Below are positions 16,630 to 26,880 of a stretch of DNA of 64,000 nucleotides, piece by piece. A model generated the notes under the pieces. The model saw only the letters and a program-made list of their open reading frames with translations, made no database searches and was not told the origin of the DNA. The DNA comes from an uncultured Psychrobacter sp. (GTDB lineage Bacteria > Pseudomonadota > Gammaproteobacteria > Pseudomonadales > Moraxellaceae). Made by a program: the position numbers and the translations under genes. The DNA is taken from positions 62,001-126,000 of the forward strand of contig CANLXO010000005.1 in the NCBI GenBank assembly GCA_947495055.1, written 5' to 3'. The number at the start of each line of letters is the position of its first letter. Position 1 is the stretch's first letter.

Positions 16630-19600
16630 TTAACGCAACCAAGCCCGTGCATTACGGAACATCCGCATCCATGCACCATCTTCATCCCACTGCTCAGGTT
16701 TCCAGCTATGGTTATACGCTTTTAGGTTACGCTCAGGGTGCGGCATCATAATTGTAACGCGACCGTCGGTGCTACATAGACCGGTGACACCGCCGACTGA
16801 GCCGTTTGGATTCAATGGATAAGTCTCGGTCGGATGACCTTGGCTATCGACATAACGCATCGCCAGCTGACCGTGTTTTGCCATACCGTCAATTTCAGTA
16901 GCGTTTAGGGTAGCAAGACCCTCACCATGCGCGACAGCGATAGGTAAGATACTGTCTTGCATGCCTTTGAACAGAATCGACTTGGTACGCTCAACTTTGA
17001 CATTGACCGTACGCGCTTCAAAACGCGCCGACTCATTTGCGATAAAGCGTGGAAAGTTTTCTGCACCTGGGATCAGGTCTTTTAACTGCGCCATCATCTG
17101 ACAGCCATTACAGACGCCAAGTGAGAAGGTACTCGGACGGGCGAAGAAACGCACAAACTGCATACGCAGTTCGTCATGGAACAAGATAGAGTTGGCCCAG
17201 CCTGAGCCTGCGCCGAGGACGTCACCGTAACTAAAGCCGCCACAAGCGACCAAACCGTCGAAGTCACGTAGATTGATGCGACCTTCTAGTAAGTCGCTCA
17301 TGTGCACATCGACCGCTTCAAAGCCTGCTTGGGTGAAGCCTGCTGCCATCTCCAGCTGTCCGTTGACGCCTTGCTCGCGCAGGATAGCGACTCTTGGCTT
17401 GCTGTTATCAGAATCAGCACGACTGTTCAGATATGGCGTCTCGATCTTTTGATTGAGATCGAAGTTTGGCGCAGCGATAAGACCTTTATGATTAGTATCG
17501 GCAATCAAGTCATATTCTTGTTGCACGCACGCTGGATTATCACGGCGGCGGGCGATTTGATAGCTGACTTGACTCCACTCTTGTTGTAGCTCGCTGCGGC
17601 TAAATCTAAGCGTTTTATCACCTTGATGTAGCGGCGTTTGGATAATGAGGCTATCTTCCTCAGTGCTTTGACCGACGAGGCTAAGCATATCGCTGACGTT
17701 ATATTCGTCCGCTAGCGCCACTAAAGCGGCGACGTCCTCTGGCAGGACTTGGATGACCGCGCCCAGCTCTTCGCTGAACAGCTGACCGAGTAGATTATCA
17801 TCGCTGAGTGATAGCTTAATGCCTTGACGGCTAGTGAACTGCATCTCTGCAATGGTCGCAAGCAAGCCGCCATCACCGATATCGTGGTAGGCACTGATGA
17901 TGCCTTGCTCATTACCCGCTTGTACGAAGTTAAAGAAGTCGACTAAGTCGCTCGGCTTATCAAGGTCGGGGCACTCGTTACCAAGCTGGCTGGCCGTTTG
18001 CGCAAGGATAGAGCCGCCAAGACGCAATTTACCTCTAGAGAGATCAAGACGATAAAACGCGCTATCGCCGTTGATCAGCTCAGGTGTGAGCGTTTTTGCC
18101 ACATCAACGACTGGGGCAAAGGCAGTAATCACAAGGCTCATGGGTGAGACCACAGATTTATCTTGGCTATCCTCCTTAGCATCGTTATCATCTGTCCAAT
18201 TGGCACGCATCGATAACGAGTCTTTACCGACTGGAATGGCAATCCCCAAAGCGGGACACAGCTCTTCACCGACAGTATGGACCGCATCAAATAATGCGGC
18301 GTCTTCCGCATCATCACCGCAAGCCGCCATCCAGTTCGCCGACATGGTGATGTCAGATAACTGGGAGATGCGCGCGCCTGCGATATTGGTAATGGCTTCA
18401 CCAACCGCTAATCTTGCCGAGGCTTTTGGGTCAATGAGTGCCACTGGTGTACGCTCGCCGATACTCATCGCTTCACCGGTCATCGCTTGACCATCAAGCG
18501 TTATAAGACCTGAAGCGGTAATCGCGCAATCTGCCACAGGCACTTGATAGCGTCCCACATACTGATCGCGCACCACCATACCGGTGATTGAGCGGTCACC
18601 AATGCTAATGAGGAACGACTTGCTCGCGACAGTCGGATGACGCAGCACGTCTTTGACCGACTCGCTTAGGTCAAAATCATTGAGCACTAATGGCGCCAGC
18701 TCATTGGCTTGCACCTCGAAGCTGCGCTGCATCTTTGGCGTACCACCAAGCAATACTTGCATCGGCATATCCACGGGCTGATCATCGAGCAATTCATCAT
18801 CGACTCTAAGCTGACGCACTTCGGTCGCCTCTCCCAATATCGCATACGGACAGCGCTCACGGGCACAAATCGCATCAAACTGCGCTTTGCTCTCTGGGCG
18901 AATGGCAAGGACATAACGCTCTTGCGCCTCATTTGACCAGATCGCCATCGGTGACATGCCCGCCTCAAGCGATGGAATATGACGCAAGTTGAGCACCGCG
19001 CCCATATCGTGATCATCGACTAGCTCTGGCATGGCGTTAGACAGACCGCCTGCGCCGACATCATGGATAGAGACGATGGGGTTGCCGTCTTGACTATCAT
19101 TGCTCACCTCAGCATCGTTACCGGCAAGCGCCCAGCAGCGATCGATGACTTCCTGACAGCGACGCTCCATCTCCGCGTTATCGCGCTGCACCGAGGCAAA
19201 GTCTAGGCCCTCATCCAACTCACCACTATCGACAGAAGAGGCCGCGCCGCCGCCAAGACCGATTTGCATTGCAGGACCACCAAGTACAATCAGTAAATCC
19301 CCCTCACGAATCGGATTTTTCTCAATGAGGTTGCGTTTGATATTACCGTAACCACCTGCCAGCATAATGGGCTTATGATAGCCGCGCATCTCGCTGCCGT
19401 CTTTGGCGGCTGAGGTATCTAACTGGAAGCTGCGGAAATAACCGCAAAGGTTGGGGCGGCCAAACTCGTTAGAGAAATTGGCACTACCTAATGGCGCCTC
19501 CGTCATAATCTCAAGGCTTGTTGCCATGCGCTCCGGCGTACCATAGTCCTGCGTGCTCACTTGTCCTGACTGCTCCCACTTCTCGGCAAGCTCTGGAATA

Positions 19601-20646
19601 TGCAAGTGCGACACGTGGAAGCCTGTGAGACCCGCTTTGGGTTTACCGCCGCGGCCGGTGGCACCTTCGTCACGAATCTCACCGCCCGCGCCTGTTGCTG
19701 CACCGGCATAAGGGGCAATGGCGGTTGGATGGTTGTGCGTTTCGACTTTCATCAGGATATCGATAGCTTCTTGATGAAAGCCATACGGATGCGCAGCATT
19801 AGGGTTTTTAGCGTCTTCAGGAATAGGATAGTAACGCATGCCCTCAGCGCCAGCCATCACCGCCGCGTTGTCTTTATAAGCGGAGAGGATACCTTCTGGA
19901 TTTGATTGATAAGTATTCTTAATCATCTGAAACAAGGACTTTGGCTGTACTTCACCGTTAGCCGTCCACTCAGCGTTGAATATCTTGTGACGGCAATGCT
20001 CTGAGTTGGCTTGGGCAAACATCATCAGCTCAACGTCGGTTGGATTGCGCTGTAGGTCATTGACATAAGCATGCATCAAGTAGTCGATATCATCGCTTGA
20101 TAACGCAAAGCCAAATGTCGTATTCGCTGACTCTAATGCGCTGCGCCCTGCTCCCATGACATCGATATGATTCAATGACGCTGGCAGTTCATCGTCAAAC
20201 AGTTTATTCACGTCGTTTAAATCATAAACCAAGCTTTGGGTCATACGGTCATAGAGTAAACGCTCAGCCGCCGTTGGCAGCTTGTCTTCGGTAGCACCTT
20301 CTAGCGTCAGCGTATAAACAATCACCCGCTCAATACGATTGATCTTCAGCTCGCAGTTATTAAAAATATCGGTGGCTTTACTCGCCCATGGCGATATCGT
20401 GCCAAAACGCGGACTGACGATGACTTGGATTTGACGCTCTGTCGCAGCTTCTAGCGAGGTTTGCTCTTTTACCCCTAAAAGATCCAAAGCCTTTTTTTGC
20501 TCTTCATCTAAGAGCTCTCTTGAGAGTACAAAAACCTGCTGAGTACTGATTTGGGTCACGTTTAGATCGGTTTTTTGGGCAAATTGATTGATCAGTTGCT
20601 GGGTCTGAAAATCGGTCAAAAACGGCTGTCCGGCGATGGTCATCAT
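16630..20646 (-). CDS. purL: Phosphoribosylformylglycinamidine synthase
   Basis: Fourth step of purine synthesis: FGAR plus glutamine plus ATP to FGAM. About 1338 residues in the large single-chain form: an N-terminal PurS-like part, two PurM-like halves (with AQANSEHCRHKIF, KVETHNHPTAI and a second half around SIGDRSITG) and a C-terminal glutamine amidotransferase with the nucleophile in LGVCNGCQMM and the His/Glu in MMPHPERN. An in-frame extension to 20733 exists, but ATG ATG at 20646/20643, with AGGA upstream and MTIAGQPFLTDFQ resembling other PurL starts, is preferred. Single gene. Confidence 0.96.
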   Translation of the reverse strand: MMTIAGQPFLTDFQTQQLINQFAQKTDLNVTQISTQQVFVLSRELLDEEQKKALDLLGVKEQTSLEAATERQIQVIVSPRFGTISPWASKATDIFNNCELKINRIERVIVYTLTLEGATEDKLPTAAERLLYDRMTQSLVYDLNDVNKLFDDELPASLNHIDVMGAGRSALESANTTFGFALSSDDIDYLMHAYVNDLQRNPTDVELMMFAQANSEHCRHKIFNAEWTANGEVQPKSLFQMIKNTYQSNPEGILSAYKDNAAVMAGAEGMRYYPIPEDAKNPNAAHPYGFHQEAIDILMKVETHNHPTAIAPYAGAATGAGGEIRDEGATGRGGKPKAGLTGFHVSHLHIPELAEKWEQSGQVSTQDYGTPERMATSLEIMTEAPLGSANFSNEFGRPNLCGYFRSFQLDTSAAKDGSEMRGYHKPIMLAGGYGNIKRNLIEKNPIREGDLLIVLGGPAMQIGLGGGAASSVDSGELDEGLDFASVQRDNAEMERRCQEVIDRCWALAGNDAEVSNDSQDGNPIVSIHDVGAGGLSNAMPELVDDHDMGAVLNLRHIPSLEAGMSPMAIWSNEAQERYVLAIRPESKAQFDAICARERCPYAILGEATEVRQLRVDDELLDDQPVDMPMQVLLGGTPKMQRSFEVQANELAPLVLNDFDLSESVKDVLRHPTVASKSFLISIGDRSITGMVVRDQYVGRYQVPVADCAITASGLITLDGQAMTGEAMSIGERTPVALIDPKASARLAVGEAITNIAGARISQLSDITMSANWMAACGDDAEDAALFDAVHTVGEELCPALGIAIPVGKDSLSMRANWTDDNDAKEDSQDKSVVSPMSLVITAFAPVVDVAKTLTPELINGDSAFYRLDLSRGKLRLGGSILAQTASQLGNECPDLDKPSDLVDFFNFVQAGNEQGIISAYHDIGDGGLLATIAEMQFTSRQGIKLSLSDDNLLGQLFSEELGAVIQVLPEDVAALVALADEYNVSDMLSLVGQSTEEDSLIIQTPLHQGDKTLRFSRSELQQEWSQVSYQIARRRDNPACVQQEYDLIADTNHKGLIAAPNFDLNQKIETPYLNSRADSDNSKPRVAILREQGVNGQLEMAAGFTQAGFEAVDVHMSDLLEGRINLRDFDGLVACGGFSYGDVLGAGSGWANSILFHDELRMQFVRFFARPSTFSLGVCNGCQMMAQLKDLIPGAENFPRFIANESARFEARTVNVKVERTKSILFKGMQDSILPIAVAHGEGLATLNATEIDGMAKHGQLAMRYVDSQGHPTETYPLNPNGSVGGVTGLCSTDGRVTIMMPHPERNLKAYNHSWKPEQWDEDGAWMRMFRNARAWLR

Positions 20647-20824
20647 AGAGGCATATTTCCTAGGATATGAGCAGTAACTGGCATCACTGCCATGCAAAGT
20701 AAATGGTCGCTGCATTATAACAAGAAGACCCATAATAATCAGGTAAAAGCCAGAAAATTTGCTGATTAACGGAGCTGGTTTTGAGTAATAAGCGCACTCA
20801 AATTTTACCTAACCCTTATACAGC

Positions 20825-20848
20825 TTACAAACGCTCACATCGCATTAC
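20825..20848 (+). promoter_or_regulatory. Conserved upstream element of the stress-protein paralogues, copy 1
   Basis: TTACAAACGCTCACATCGCATTAC; 20 of 24 positions match the copy at 21550-21573, which lies in front of the paralogous gene. The distances to the two start codons differ, so conservation is local. A shared regulatory site is one reading; leftover duplication is another. Confidence 0.35.
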
Positions 20849-20942
20849 GGGCAGCCTATATAACTACAGGCACCTCTATCGTTATTCTACAACCAGTCAA
20901 TAACGAACAACCCCAATAATTTTAATCTAATAAGGATATATT

Positions 20943-21437
20943 ATGACTAAGCAAGAGCAAATTGATAAAGTACAAGACGTGATTAAAGACGTAAAATTTG
21001 CCATGATGAGCACCGTTAATAGCAAAGGTGATGTTCATGCTTGGCCGATGACTACTAGCGAAACCAGCATCGGTGGTAGGGAGATTTGGTTCATTGGTGA
21101 TAAATCATCTGATGTTGTCAAAGACATTCAAAACAATCCAAAGGTTGGTTTGTCTTATGCAACGCAAGACGAAAAAAACTACGTCTCAGTGAGCGCTAAT
21201 GCTGAATTACCAACGGATAGAGCCAAGCTAGAAGAGCTATGGTCACCTGTCTATAATGCATGGTTTGAGCAAGGTATTGATGATGACGAAGTACAACTGA
21301 TTAAAGTAGTGCCACATGGCGTTGAATGCTGGATAAGTGGTAGCTCTACAGTCAATATGTTCAAAATGGTATCAGCTGCGCTACAAGAAGGTAAAACCGC
21401 TGAAGACATGGGTGAGCAGTTCAATATCTCTTTATAA
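20943..21437 (+). CDS. Pyridoxamine 5'-phosphate oxidase-like FMN-binding stress protein, paralogue 1
   Basis: 164 residues of the split-barrel flavin-binding superfamily, close in layout to general stress protein 26. Motifs: KFAMMSTVNSKGDVHAWPM at the first strand pair, EIWFIGDKSS, NNPKVGLSYA and a late KVVPHGVECW. Such proteins bind FMN or FAD and act in oxidative or general stress; the substrate is unknown. AAGGAT precedes the ATG. The gene is followed by its own terminator and then by a second, clearly homologous copy, indicating tandem duplication followed by divergence. Confidence 0.85.
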   Translation: MTKQEQIDKVQDVIKDVKFAMMSTVNSKGDVHAWPMTTSETSIGGREIWFIGDKSSDVVKDIQNNPKVGLSYATQDEKNYVSVSANAELPTDRAKLEELWSPVYNAWFEQGIDDDEVQLIKVVPHGVECWISGSSTVNMFKMVSAALQEGKTAEDMGEQFNISL

Positions 21438-21460
21438 TATAATTGATAGCACATCACTTT

Positions 21461-21494
21461 AACGTCAGTAAATTTATTTTGCTGGCGTTTTTTT
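21461..21494 (+). terminator. Terminator after paralogue 1
   Basis: AACGTCAG pairs with CTGGCGTT (one wobble) across a loop of about 13 bases and ends in seven Ts. Confidence 0.75.
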
Positions 21495-21549
21495 ATGACT
21501 TAAGGCTTTAAGATTTGACGTCTTCTCAACTGTAAATAGCAGCTTAAAA

Positions 21550-21573
21550 TTACAAACAATCACAGCGTATTAC
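21550..21573 (+). promoter_or_regulatory. Conserved upstream element of the stress-protein paralogues, copy 2
   Basis: TTACAAACAATCACAGCGTATTAC, about 150 bases ahead of the second paralogue; it matches the element at 20825 except at four positions. Confidence 0.35.
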
Positions 21574-21722
21574 AGAGGACTCGTAGCGTTACACCAGCGC
21601 ATTTCGTTATATTGATAGTGAACTATCAACATAGTCGCTAAAACAGACGCTATATATCAGAGTCAAAATTTTAGTGACTTTATATTTTAAACTTTTACCG
21701 GTAAATAGTAAGGATAACTATT

Positions 21723-22217
21723 ATGAGTAAACAACAACAAATGGATACCATTCAGGCGATGGTCAATGATATCAAATTCACCATGATGACCACGCGTACC
21801 CACGAGGATCATCTACATTCTTGCCCAATGAACACCACTGAGACGAGTATTGGTGCCAAAGAGATTTGGTTTATCGGTCACAAGCCATCAGAGACGGTCG
21901 ATAATATCAATAACAACCCACAGGTGAACTTAGCTTACGTCAGTCAAGATGACAAAAACTATCTCTCGATCACAGGCAAGGCAGAACTGGTAGAAGATCG
22001 AGAAAAGTTAGAAGAGCTCTGGTCAGTCACTTACAATGCCTATTTTGAAAAAGGGATTGATGATCCAGAAGTGCAACTAATCAAGGTTGTTCCGCATGGT
22101 GCTGAATACTGGGCCAATGGTAATGCTATTGCAAGCGCTGCCAAAATGGCAGTGGCAGCAGCTACTGATACGGCTATAGAGAAAAGTTTAGGTGAGAACT
22201 TCTCAATAGCCTTGTAA
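21723..22217 (+). CDS. Pyridoxamine 5'-phosphate oxidase-like FMN-binding stress protein, paralogue 2
   Basis: 164 residues, the same length as the copy at 20943 and collinear with it: KFTMMTTRTHEDHLHSCPM, EIWFIGHKPSETV, NNPQVNLAYVSQDDKNYLS, EKLEELWSVTYNAYFEKG and KVVPHGAEYW. Roughly half the residues are identical by eye. It probably binds a flavin, and acts as a stress protein of unknown substrate. AAGGAT lies ahead of the ATG. It ends in a strong bidirectional terminator shared with pgsA. Confidence 0.85.
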   Translation: MSKQQQMDTIQAMVNDIKFTMMTTRTHEDHLHSCPMNTTETSIGAKEIWFIGHKPSETVDNINNNPQVNLAYVSQDDKNYLSITGKAELVEDREKLEELWSVTYNAYFEKGIDDPEVQLIKVVPHGAEYWANGNAIASAAKMAVAAATDTAIEKSLGENFSIAL

Positions 22218-22259
22218 GTTGTACTCTAGCAGTTGAGTAAGTCTATAAATTTTAAAAAC

Positions 22260-22296
22260 AAAAACGCCAGTCGTATAGACAACTGGCGTTTTTTTA
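22260..22296. terminator. Bidirectional terminator between paralogue 2 and pgsA
   Basis: AACGCCAGT and ACTGGCGTT form a 9-bp perfect stem (11 with the flanking A/T bases) with a 10-base loop. T-rich runs lie on both sides, serving the plus-strand gene and convergent pgsA. Confidence 0.9.
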
Positions 22297-22330
22297 TTAT
22301 TTTATATTTGCTATGAAACTACATCTAAAG

Positions 22331-23002
22331 CTAACCGCTCTGCTTTAAATAAGGCCAAGCGGCTTTAAGATAAATCATCATCGACCACAAGGTCAATACC
22401 ACCGCTGCCATCATCAGTACGTAACCTATGGTCTCAAGCGACTCCCAATTGAGCAGCAATACGGTAATAGCCACCATCTGAAAGGTCGTTTTAAGCTTGC
22501 CCACATAGGATACAGCAACGCTGGTGCTATTACCCAGCTCTGCCATCCACTCTCGCAGCGCTGACACTGCAATCTCACGCGAGATAATAACAATAGCGGC
22601 AATTGCCATGATGATATTGGGATGCCATTGCACTAATATAATAAGTGCTGCTGCGACCATAAGCTTATCAGCCACAGGATCTAAAAAGCGTCCAAAAGCG
22701 GACATGACATTGAGCTTGCGGGCAAAATAGCCATCAAGCCAATCGGTAATCGCCGCGATAATAAAAACACCTGTCAATAATAAATGGCGTAATAAGCTGT
22801 CGCTAAACTCACTCATGCCGACGCGGGCAATAACGTTGTCTGAAATCGCAGGCATACCTATGCCCATCGCAGGCGGCCAGTAGGCAATCGCTACAAATAA
22901 CGGAATCATCAAGATACGCGCGATGGTCAGGTTATTTGGCAGATTAAAGATACTTTTTTGGTGGTACGGCGTCGGCGTATGCAATGGGATGCTCTCGGTC
23001 AT
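22331..23002 (-). CDS. pgsA: CDP-diacylglycerol-glycerol-3-phosphate 3-phosphatidyltransferase
   Basis: Makes phosphatidylglycerol phosphate at the inner membrane. The CDP-alcohol phosphatidyltransferase signature D-G-x2-A-R-x8-G-x3-D-x3-D is seen in DGYFARKLN followed by FGRFLDPVADKL. Four or more hydrophobic helices are visible. The N-terminal IFNLPNNLTIARIL is typical of PgsA. The ATG at 23002 gives about 223 residues; in-frame starts at 23059 and 23092 add sequence with no recognisable role, and none has a clear ribosome site. Convergent with the stress-protein gene. Confidence 0.92.
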   Translation of the reverse strand: MTESIPLHTPTPYHQKSIFNLPNNLTIARILMIPLFVAIAYWPPAMGIGMPAISDNVIARVGMSEFSDSLLRHLLLTGVFIIAAITDWLDGYFARKLNVMSAFGRFLDPVADKLMVAAALIILVQWHPNIIMAIAAIVIISREIAVSALREWMAELGNSTSVAVSYVGKLKTTFQMVAITVLLLNWESLETIGYVLMMAAVVLTLWSMMIYLKAAWPYLKQSG

Positions 23003-23192
23003 AGTAAATAACAACTTAATAATGGCTGCTAGCTTAGCACTTTTCACGAAGGTCGTCATGGTCTGTGTGCAGACGCACAATTTATATAACAAGAGCTGAG
23101 AGCTTAAAGTATGTCGATATGTGACACTGTAGCAAAACTGCTCTAAGCGTAAAGGGATGTAATAAGTGTCAGATAAATAGCTATATCACTAT

Positions 23193-23279
23193 TATAATTA
23201 AAAGCGACATGGACTTTTACCTTTGTGAAATAAGTACGCTTTCCTCAGCCTACAGATGGTGATCTGTAGGCTTTTTTTA
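23193..23279 (+). ncRNA. Candidate orphan small RNA
   Basis: Between two minus-strand genes a plus-strand TATAAT (23193-23198) is followed about 50 bases later by a perfect terminator: AGCCTACAGAT, a four-base loop, ATCTGTAGGCT and then seven Ts (23247-23278). No plus-strand gene ends here and the T-run is only on this strand, so a transcript of roughly 70-80 bases starting near 23205 is the simplest reading. No clear -35 box is seen. There is no coding frame inside. It could also be a leftover terminator of a lost gene. Confidence 0.4.
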
Positions 23280-23320
23280 GGTGATACTTTATTTAAATAT
23301 AAAAGATTTAAGTGTAAAAG

Positions 23321-24490
23321 CTAATGCTGAAGTATGACTTTAACTGTCTGCTGCGCCATCAAATAAGCACTTTCGATATTACCTTTATGGCACCAGTCGC
23401 CACTCACAATCCACTGCTTTCGCTTATCTACTAATGTCCCTAACGGCTCGCTGTCCTCGTCGGTCACGGTTGCCGCATAACGCCAGCGATGACAGTCAAT
23501 TTGACTAGGAGCGCTATCGTCATTCCAGTTCAGTGCTTGCTGCGCTGCGACTAATAACTGCGCTTTAATAGTGTCGATATCCTCATCAATATGCTGCTCT
23601 GACCAGTCATTACGGGCATGAATCGTTATGCTCGGTAGCAGCGCCTCGCGGCCAGGCTTTTGATGTTCCATAAATATTCTATCTAATATAGAGTCCTGCA
23701 TATAGGCCACGTCCCACGCAGGCTTGTCACTGATTGTCTTTGGTAGATGCGCCAGATCATCCCAACCAAGCATCAAAGTATAACAAGCCAGCATCTTAGG
23801 CTGCATGATTTGTGAGAGTTCACTAAAGCCGCTCTCTGCCATCAGCTCAAAAGCTTGTACGTTGGGCGCGGTGCAGATCACCCAATCAAACACGCCTAAG
23901 CGCTCACCACTCTCGTCAAAAAGCTCAGTCTGCTTACTGGTTAAAGTGCTGTCAGTTTGCAAGTGAGCATCCGTTTGCGCATGAGTGTACTGTGCTAATG
24001 GCGCAACACGCGTCTTGAATTCAATCGTGCTCTGCTGCAATGTATCGACCAGCTCTCGGCCCCAACTGGTCATTTTTGGGGTACTGATATAGCGCGCATG
24101 GTCGGTATCCCACTGCTCTTTGACCTCAGTTTTTGCCACGCTCTCTTTGCTGTTGGCAGGCGTTGTATTGACAACCTGTGCAAGCCAAGGCTGCAACAGT
24201 CCTGAGTCCAGCCAAGGCGCAATAAAGCGTGAAAATTCAGCTGACTTGGCGGTAAAGAACTGCGCGCCAAAGTCCCACTGCCATTGTTTATCACTGTGTG
24301 TACTGCCTGTACGATAACGAGTCGCTAGGCGACCGACGCTACGAGATTTTTCAAAGATAGTAATGCTGACCGTATTGTCACCAAGCGCACGCTCTAACAA
24401 AGTCGCCGTAAACAATCCTGTCAGGCCGCCACCGATGATGGCTATTTTGGGGTTATTTTGATCATTAGTAGATGCAGTAGAATGAGTCAT
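23321..24490 (-). CDS. Renalase-like FAD-dependent amine oxidase family protein
   Basis: 389 residues. An N-terminal dinucleotide-binding motif IAIIGGGLTGLFTATLLE leads into the typical FEKSRSVGRLATRY and DFGAQFFTAKS of bacterial renalase-like proteins, which oxidise off-form dihydronicotinamides. A late GDWCHKGNIESAYL completes the FAD site. Predicted cytoplasmic. The gene stands alone; the acs terminator lies just upstream. The substrate is inferred from the family only. Confidence 0.8.
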   Translation of the reverse strand: MTHSTASTNDQNNPKIAIIGGGLTGLFTATLLERALGDNTVSITIFEKSRSVGRLATRYRTGSTHSDKQWQWDFGAQFFTAKSAEFSRFIAPWLDSGLLQPWLAQVVNTTPANSKESVAKTEVKEQWDTDHARYISTPKMTSWGRELVDTLQQSTIEFKTRVAPLAQYTHAQTDAHLQTDSTLTSKQTELFDESGERLGVFDWVICTAPNVQAFELMAESGFSELSQIMQPKMLACYTLMLGWDDLAHLPKTISDKPAWDVAYMQDSILDRIFMEHQKPGREALLPSITIHARNDWSEQHIDEDIDTIKAQLLVAAQQALNWNDDSAPSQIDCHRWRYAATVTDEDSEPLGTLVDKRKQWIVSGDWCHKGNIESAYLMAQQTVKVILQH

Positions 24491-24556
24491 AGTGATAACA
24501 AGCCTTGTCAGCAGAAAAAGGATGCAGAGAGTATAACAAGCCTATTTTATAGCGCA

Positions 24557-24590
24557 GCAAAAAGCCATGCTACTTTTGGTAACATGGCTG
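24557..24590 (-). terminator. Terminator after acs
   Basis: On the minus strand AGCCATG and CATGGCT pair across 13 bases and continue into TTTTTG, about 20 bases after the acs stop. Confidence 0.75.
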
Positions 24591-24609
24591 GTTAAAATCT
24601 TAAACGTCA

Positions 24610-26586
24610 CTAACACGGGTGCACTTTATCTTCTGCTTTGACGACCTCAATAATGCTATTGATAACTGTACTGTCCGCAAGCGTTGATAAATCACCAAGT
24701 CCGACATACTGTCCAGCGGCCAAGTCGCGCAAGATGCGGCGCATGATTTTGCCTGAACGAGTCTTGGGCAGCGCATCAACGAGGTAGATAGCATCGAGGT
24801 TGGCAATAGGTCCAATCTCCATACGAACATGACGGTTGAGCTCTGCCTTTAGCGTATCGCTTGCTGCCTCACCCATATTTAGGATAACAAAAGCAGCTAT
24901 TCCGACGCCGCGAATATCGTGCGGCATGCCAACGACTGCAGCTTCAACGGTCGAGGGGTGCGAGTCGATAGCACTCTCAACTTCGGCGGTACCCAGCCTG
25001 TGCCCTGAGACTTTGAGGACATCGTCGACGCGGCCTGTAATCCAATAATGATCTTCCTCATCGCGGTATACTCCATCCCCTGTAAAATAAAAGCCTGGGT
25101 ACTGGGTAAAATAAGTCTCTAAAAACCGCTCATGATCATTATAAATAGTGCGCATCTGCCCCGGCCAGCTGTTACTAATGACCAGATTACCACCAGCAGG
25201 CCCATCTAACACCGTATCATCGGTATCGATCACTTGTGGCACGATACCATAAAGAGGATTCATCGCAGCGCCTGGCTTAAGCGCAGTAGTTCCCGGTATC
25301 GGAGCGAGCAGGATACCGCCCGTTTCTGTTTGCCACCACGTATCGACAATAGGACAGCGCCCCTGCCCGACTACCTCAAAGTACCAGTCCCAAGCCTCAG
25401 GGTTGATCGGCTCGCCAACGGTACCAAGCAGGCGTAAGCTTGAGCGATCCGACTCTCGCACGAACGCGTCGCCCTCTTTCATCATTGAGCGTATAGCGGT
25501 GGGCGCAGTGTAGAGTACGCTGACATCATGCTTGTCGATGATCTGACCGATACGTGCCCACGAGGGATATTCAGGGACGCCCTCAAACATCATAGTCGTT
25601 GTGCCATTAGCAAGCGGCGCATAAACGCTATAGGTATGACCCGTAATCCAGCCAACATCAGCAGTACACCAATAGACATCATCGTCTTTTATATCGAACA
25701 CATCGCAAAAGGTCGATAGCGCATAAGTGATATAGCCGCCTGTGGTATGTAGCACACCTTTTGGCTTGCCCGTTGAGCCTGAGGTATAGAGCATAAACAA
25801 CGGGTCCTCGCTATCCATAACTTCAGGCTCGCAGTGCTCATTTTCACTACTAATAAGGGTATGATACCAGACGTCACGGCGACCACTCATGGGTACCGAA
25901 TTGCCTGTGCGGTGGACGACGACCACTTGGTTGACGCAGCCTGTACCTTCCATATTGAGCGCACGATCGACATTGGCTTTAAGCGGGGTAATCTTGTCAC
26001 CGCGCAAGCCCTCGTCCGCGGTAATGACGAGTTTGGACTGGCTATCGACAATGCGATTGCCTAGGCTCTCAGCAGAAAAGCCGCCGAACACTACCGAATG
26101 CACCGCGCCAATACGCGCGCAGGCCAGCATAGCGACGATAGCTTCAGGTATCATCGGTAGATAGATGGTGACGCGGTCGCCTTTAGCGATGCCCATTTTG
26201 CGCATGGCATTCCCTAAGCGGCATACTTCGTTATGCAGCTCTTTAAAGGAAATAATTTTGTGCTGAGAGGGATGATTGCCTTCCCAGATAATCGCAGGCT
26301 TGTGCGGATTGGCTTTGAGGTGACGATCTAGACAATTAGCGGCGATATTGAGAGTGCCATCCTCGAACCACTTGATACGAAAATCGTCTAGATCATAACT
26401 GACATCGCTAATGATAGTCGGCGCTTTAATCCAGTCAATCCTCTGAGCGCGCTTGGCCCAAAAAGCATCAGTGTCATCGGTTGAGGCCACCGACATCTTG
26501 TAGTCATCAGCATACTGCTTAGGTGAGGTGTTGGCAGTAGCAGCAAACTCTGCTGGTACAGGGAATGATTCTTGAGTCATGGTCAT
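24610..26586 (-). CDS. acs: Acetyl-CoA synthetase
   Basis: Activates acetate to acetyl-CoA through acetyl-AMP, the high-affinity route complementing AckA-Pta at 4503-7983. The 658 residues include the AMP-binding core [19 protein letters not shown], the adenine-site [10 protein letters not shown], the hinge [13 protein letters not shown] and the acetylatable catalytic lysine in [13 protein letters not shown]. Length and N-terminus are standard for Acs. Propionate may also be accepted. A single gene with a 290-base AT-rich upstream region, in which I cannot assign a promoter with confidence. Confidence 0.95.
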   Translation of the reverse strand: MTMTQESFPVPAEFAATANTSPKQYADDYKMSVASTDDTDAFWAKRAQRIDWIKAPTIISDVSYDLDDFRIKWFEDGTLNIAANCLDRHLKANPHKPAIIWEGNHPSQHKIISFKELHNEVCRLGNAMRKMGIAKGDRVTIYLPMIPEAIVAMLACARIGAVHSVVFGGFSAESLGNRIVDSQSKLVITADEGLRGDKITPLKANVDRALNMEGTGCVNQVVVVHRTGNSVPMSGRRDVWYHTLISSENEHCEPEVMDSEDPLFMLYTSGSTGKPKGVLHTTGGYITYALSTFCDVFDIKDDDVYWCTADVGWITGHTYSVYAPLANGTTTMMFEGVPEYPSWARIGQIIDKHDVSVLYTAPTAIRSMMKEGDAFVRESDRSSLRLLGTVGEPINPEAWDWYFEVVGQGRCPIVDTWWQTETGGILLAPIPGTTALKPGAAMNPLYGIVPQVIDTDDTVLDGPAGGNLVISNSWPGQMRTIYNDHERFLETYFTQYPGFYFTGDGVYRDEEDHYWITGRVDDVLKVSGHRLGTAEVESAIDSHPSTVEAAVVGMPHDIRGVGIAAFVILNMGEAASDTLKAELNRHVRMEIGPIANLDAIYLVDALPKTRSGKIMRRILRDLAAGQYVGLGDLSTLADSTVINSIIEVVKAEDKVHPC

Positions 26587-26822
26587 CTTCCTTTGACAGT
26601 ATTATAGGGCGCTATATATCATGACGCCTCATAGCAGTTTGGCAAATAAGCGGATTCGTTGCAAGGTGTTGACTACGAATGACAACAATTTCAATTTACA
26701 ATTGTACACTTATAACATTAAAATCTGTACAGCTACAAAATAAGGCATTGTATCGATAGCTATTACTGAGCGTTTTTTGAGTAGTTATTAAGCTATAACT
26801 TGTCAAAACTAAGGCCCAAAAG

Positions 26823-26853
26823 TAAAACAAGCCATACGGGTGTATGGCTTGTT
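26823..26853 (-). terminator. Terminator after the liv-type operon
   Basis: On the minus strand AAGCCATAC, a four-base loop and GTATGGCTT are followed by GTTTT, about 30 bases beyond the binding-protein stop. It closes the whole transporter operon. Confidence 0.75.
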
Positions 26854-26880
26854 GGTTACAAAATCGGAAGACGTAGCAAA

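Noticed and set aside
18071..18490. Long opposite-strand frames inside purL (also at 19600-19905)
   Set aside because: They are antisense shadows of a well-supported gene with no ribosome site or recognisable motif.
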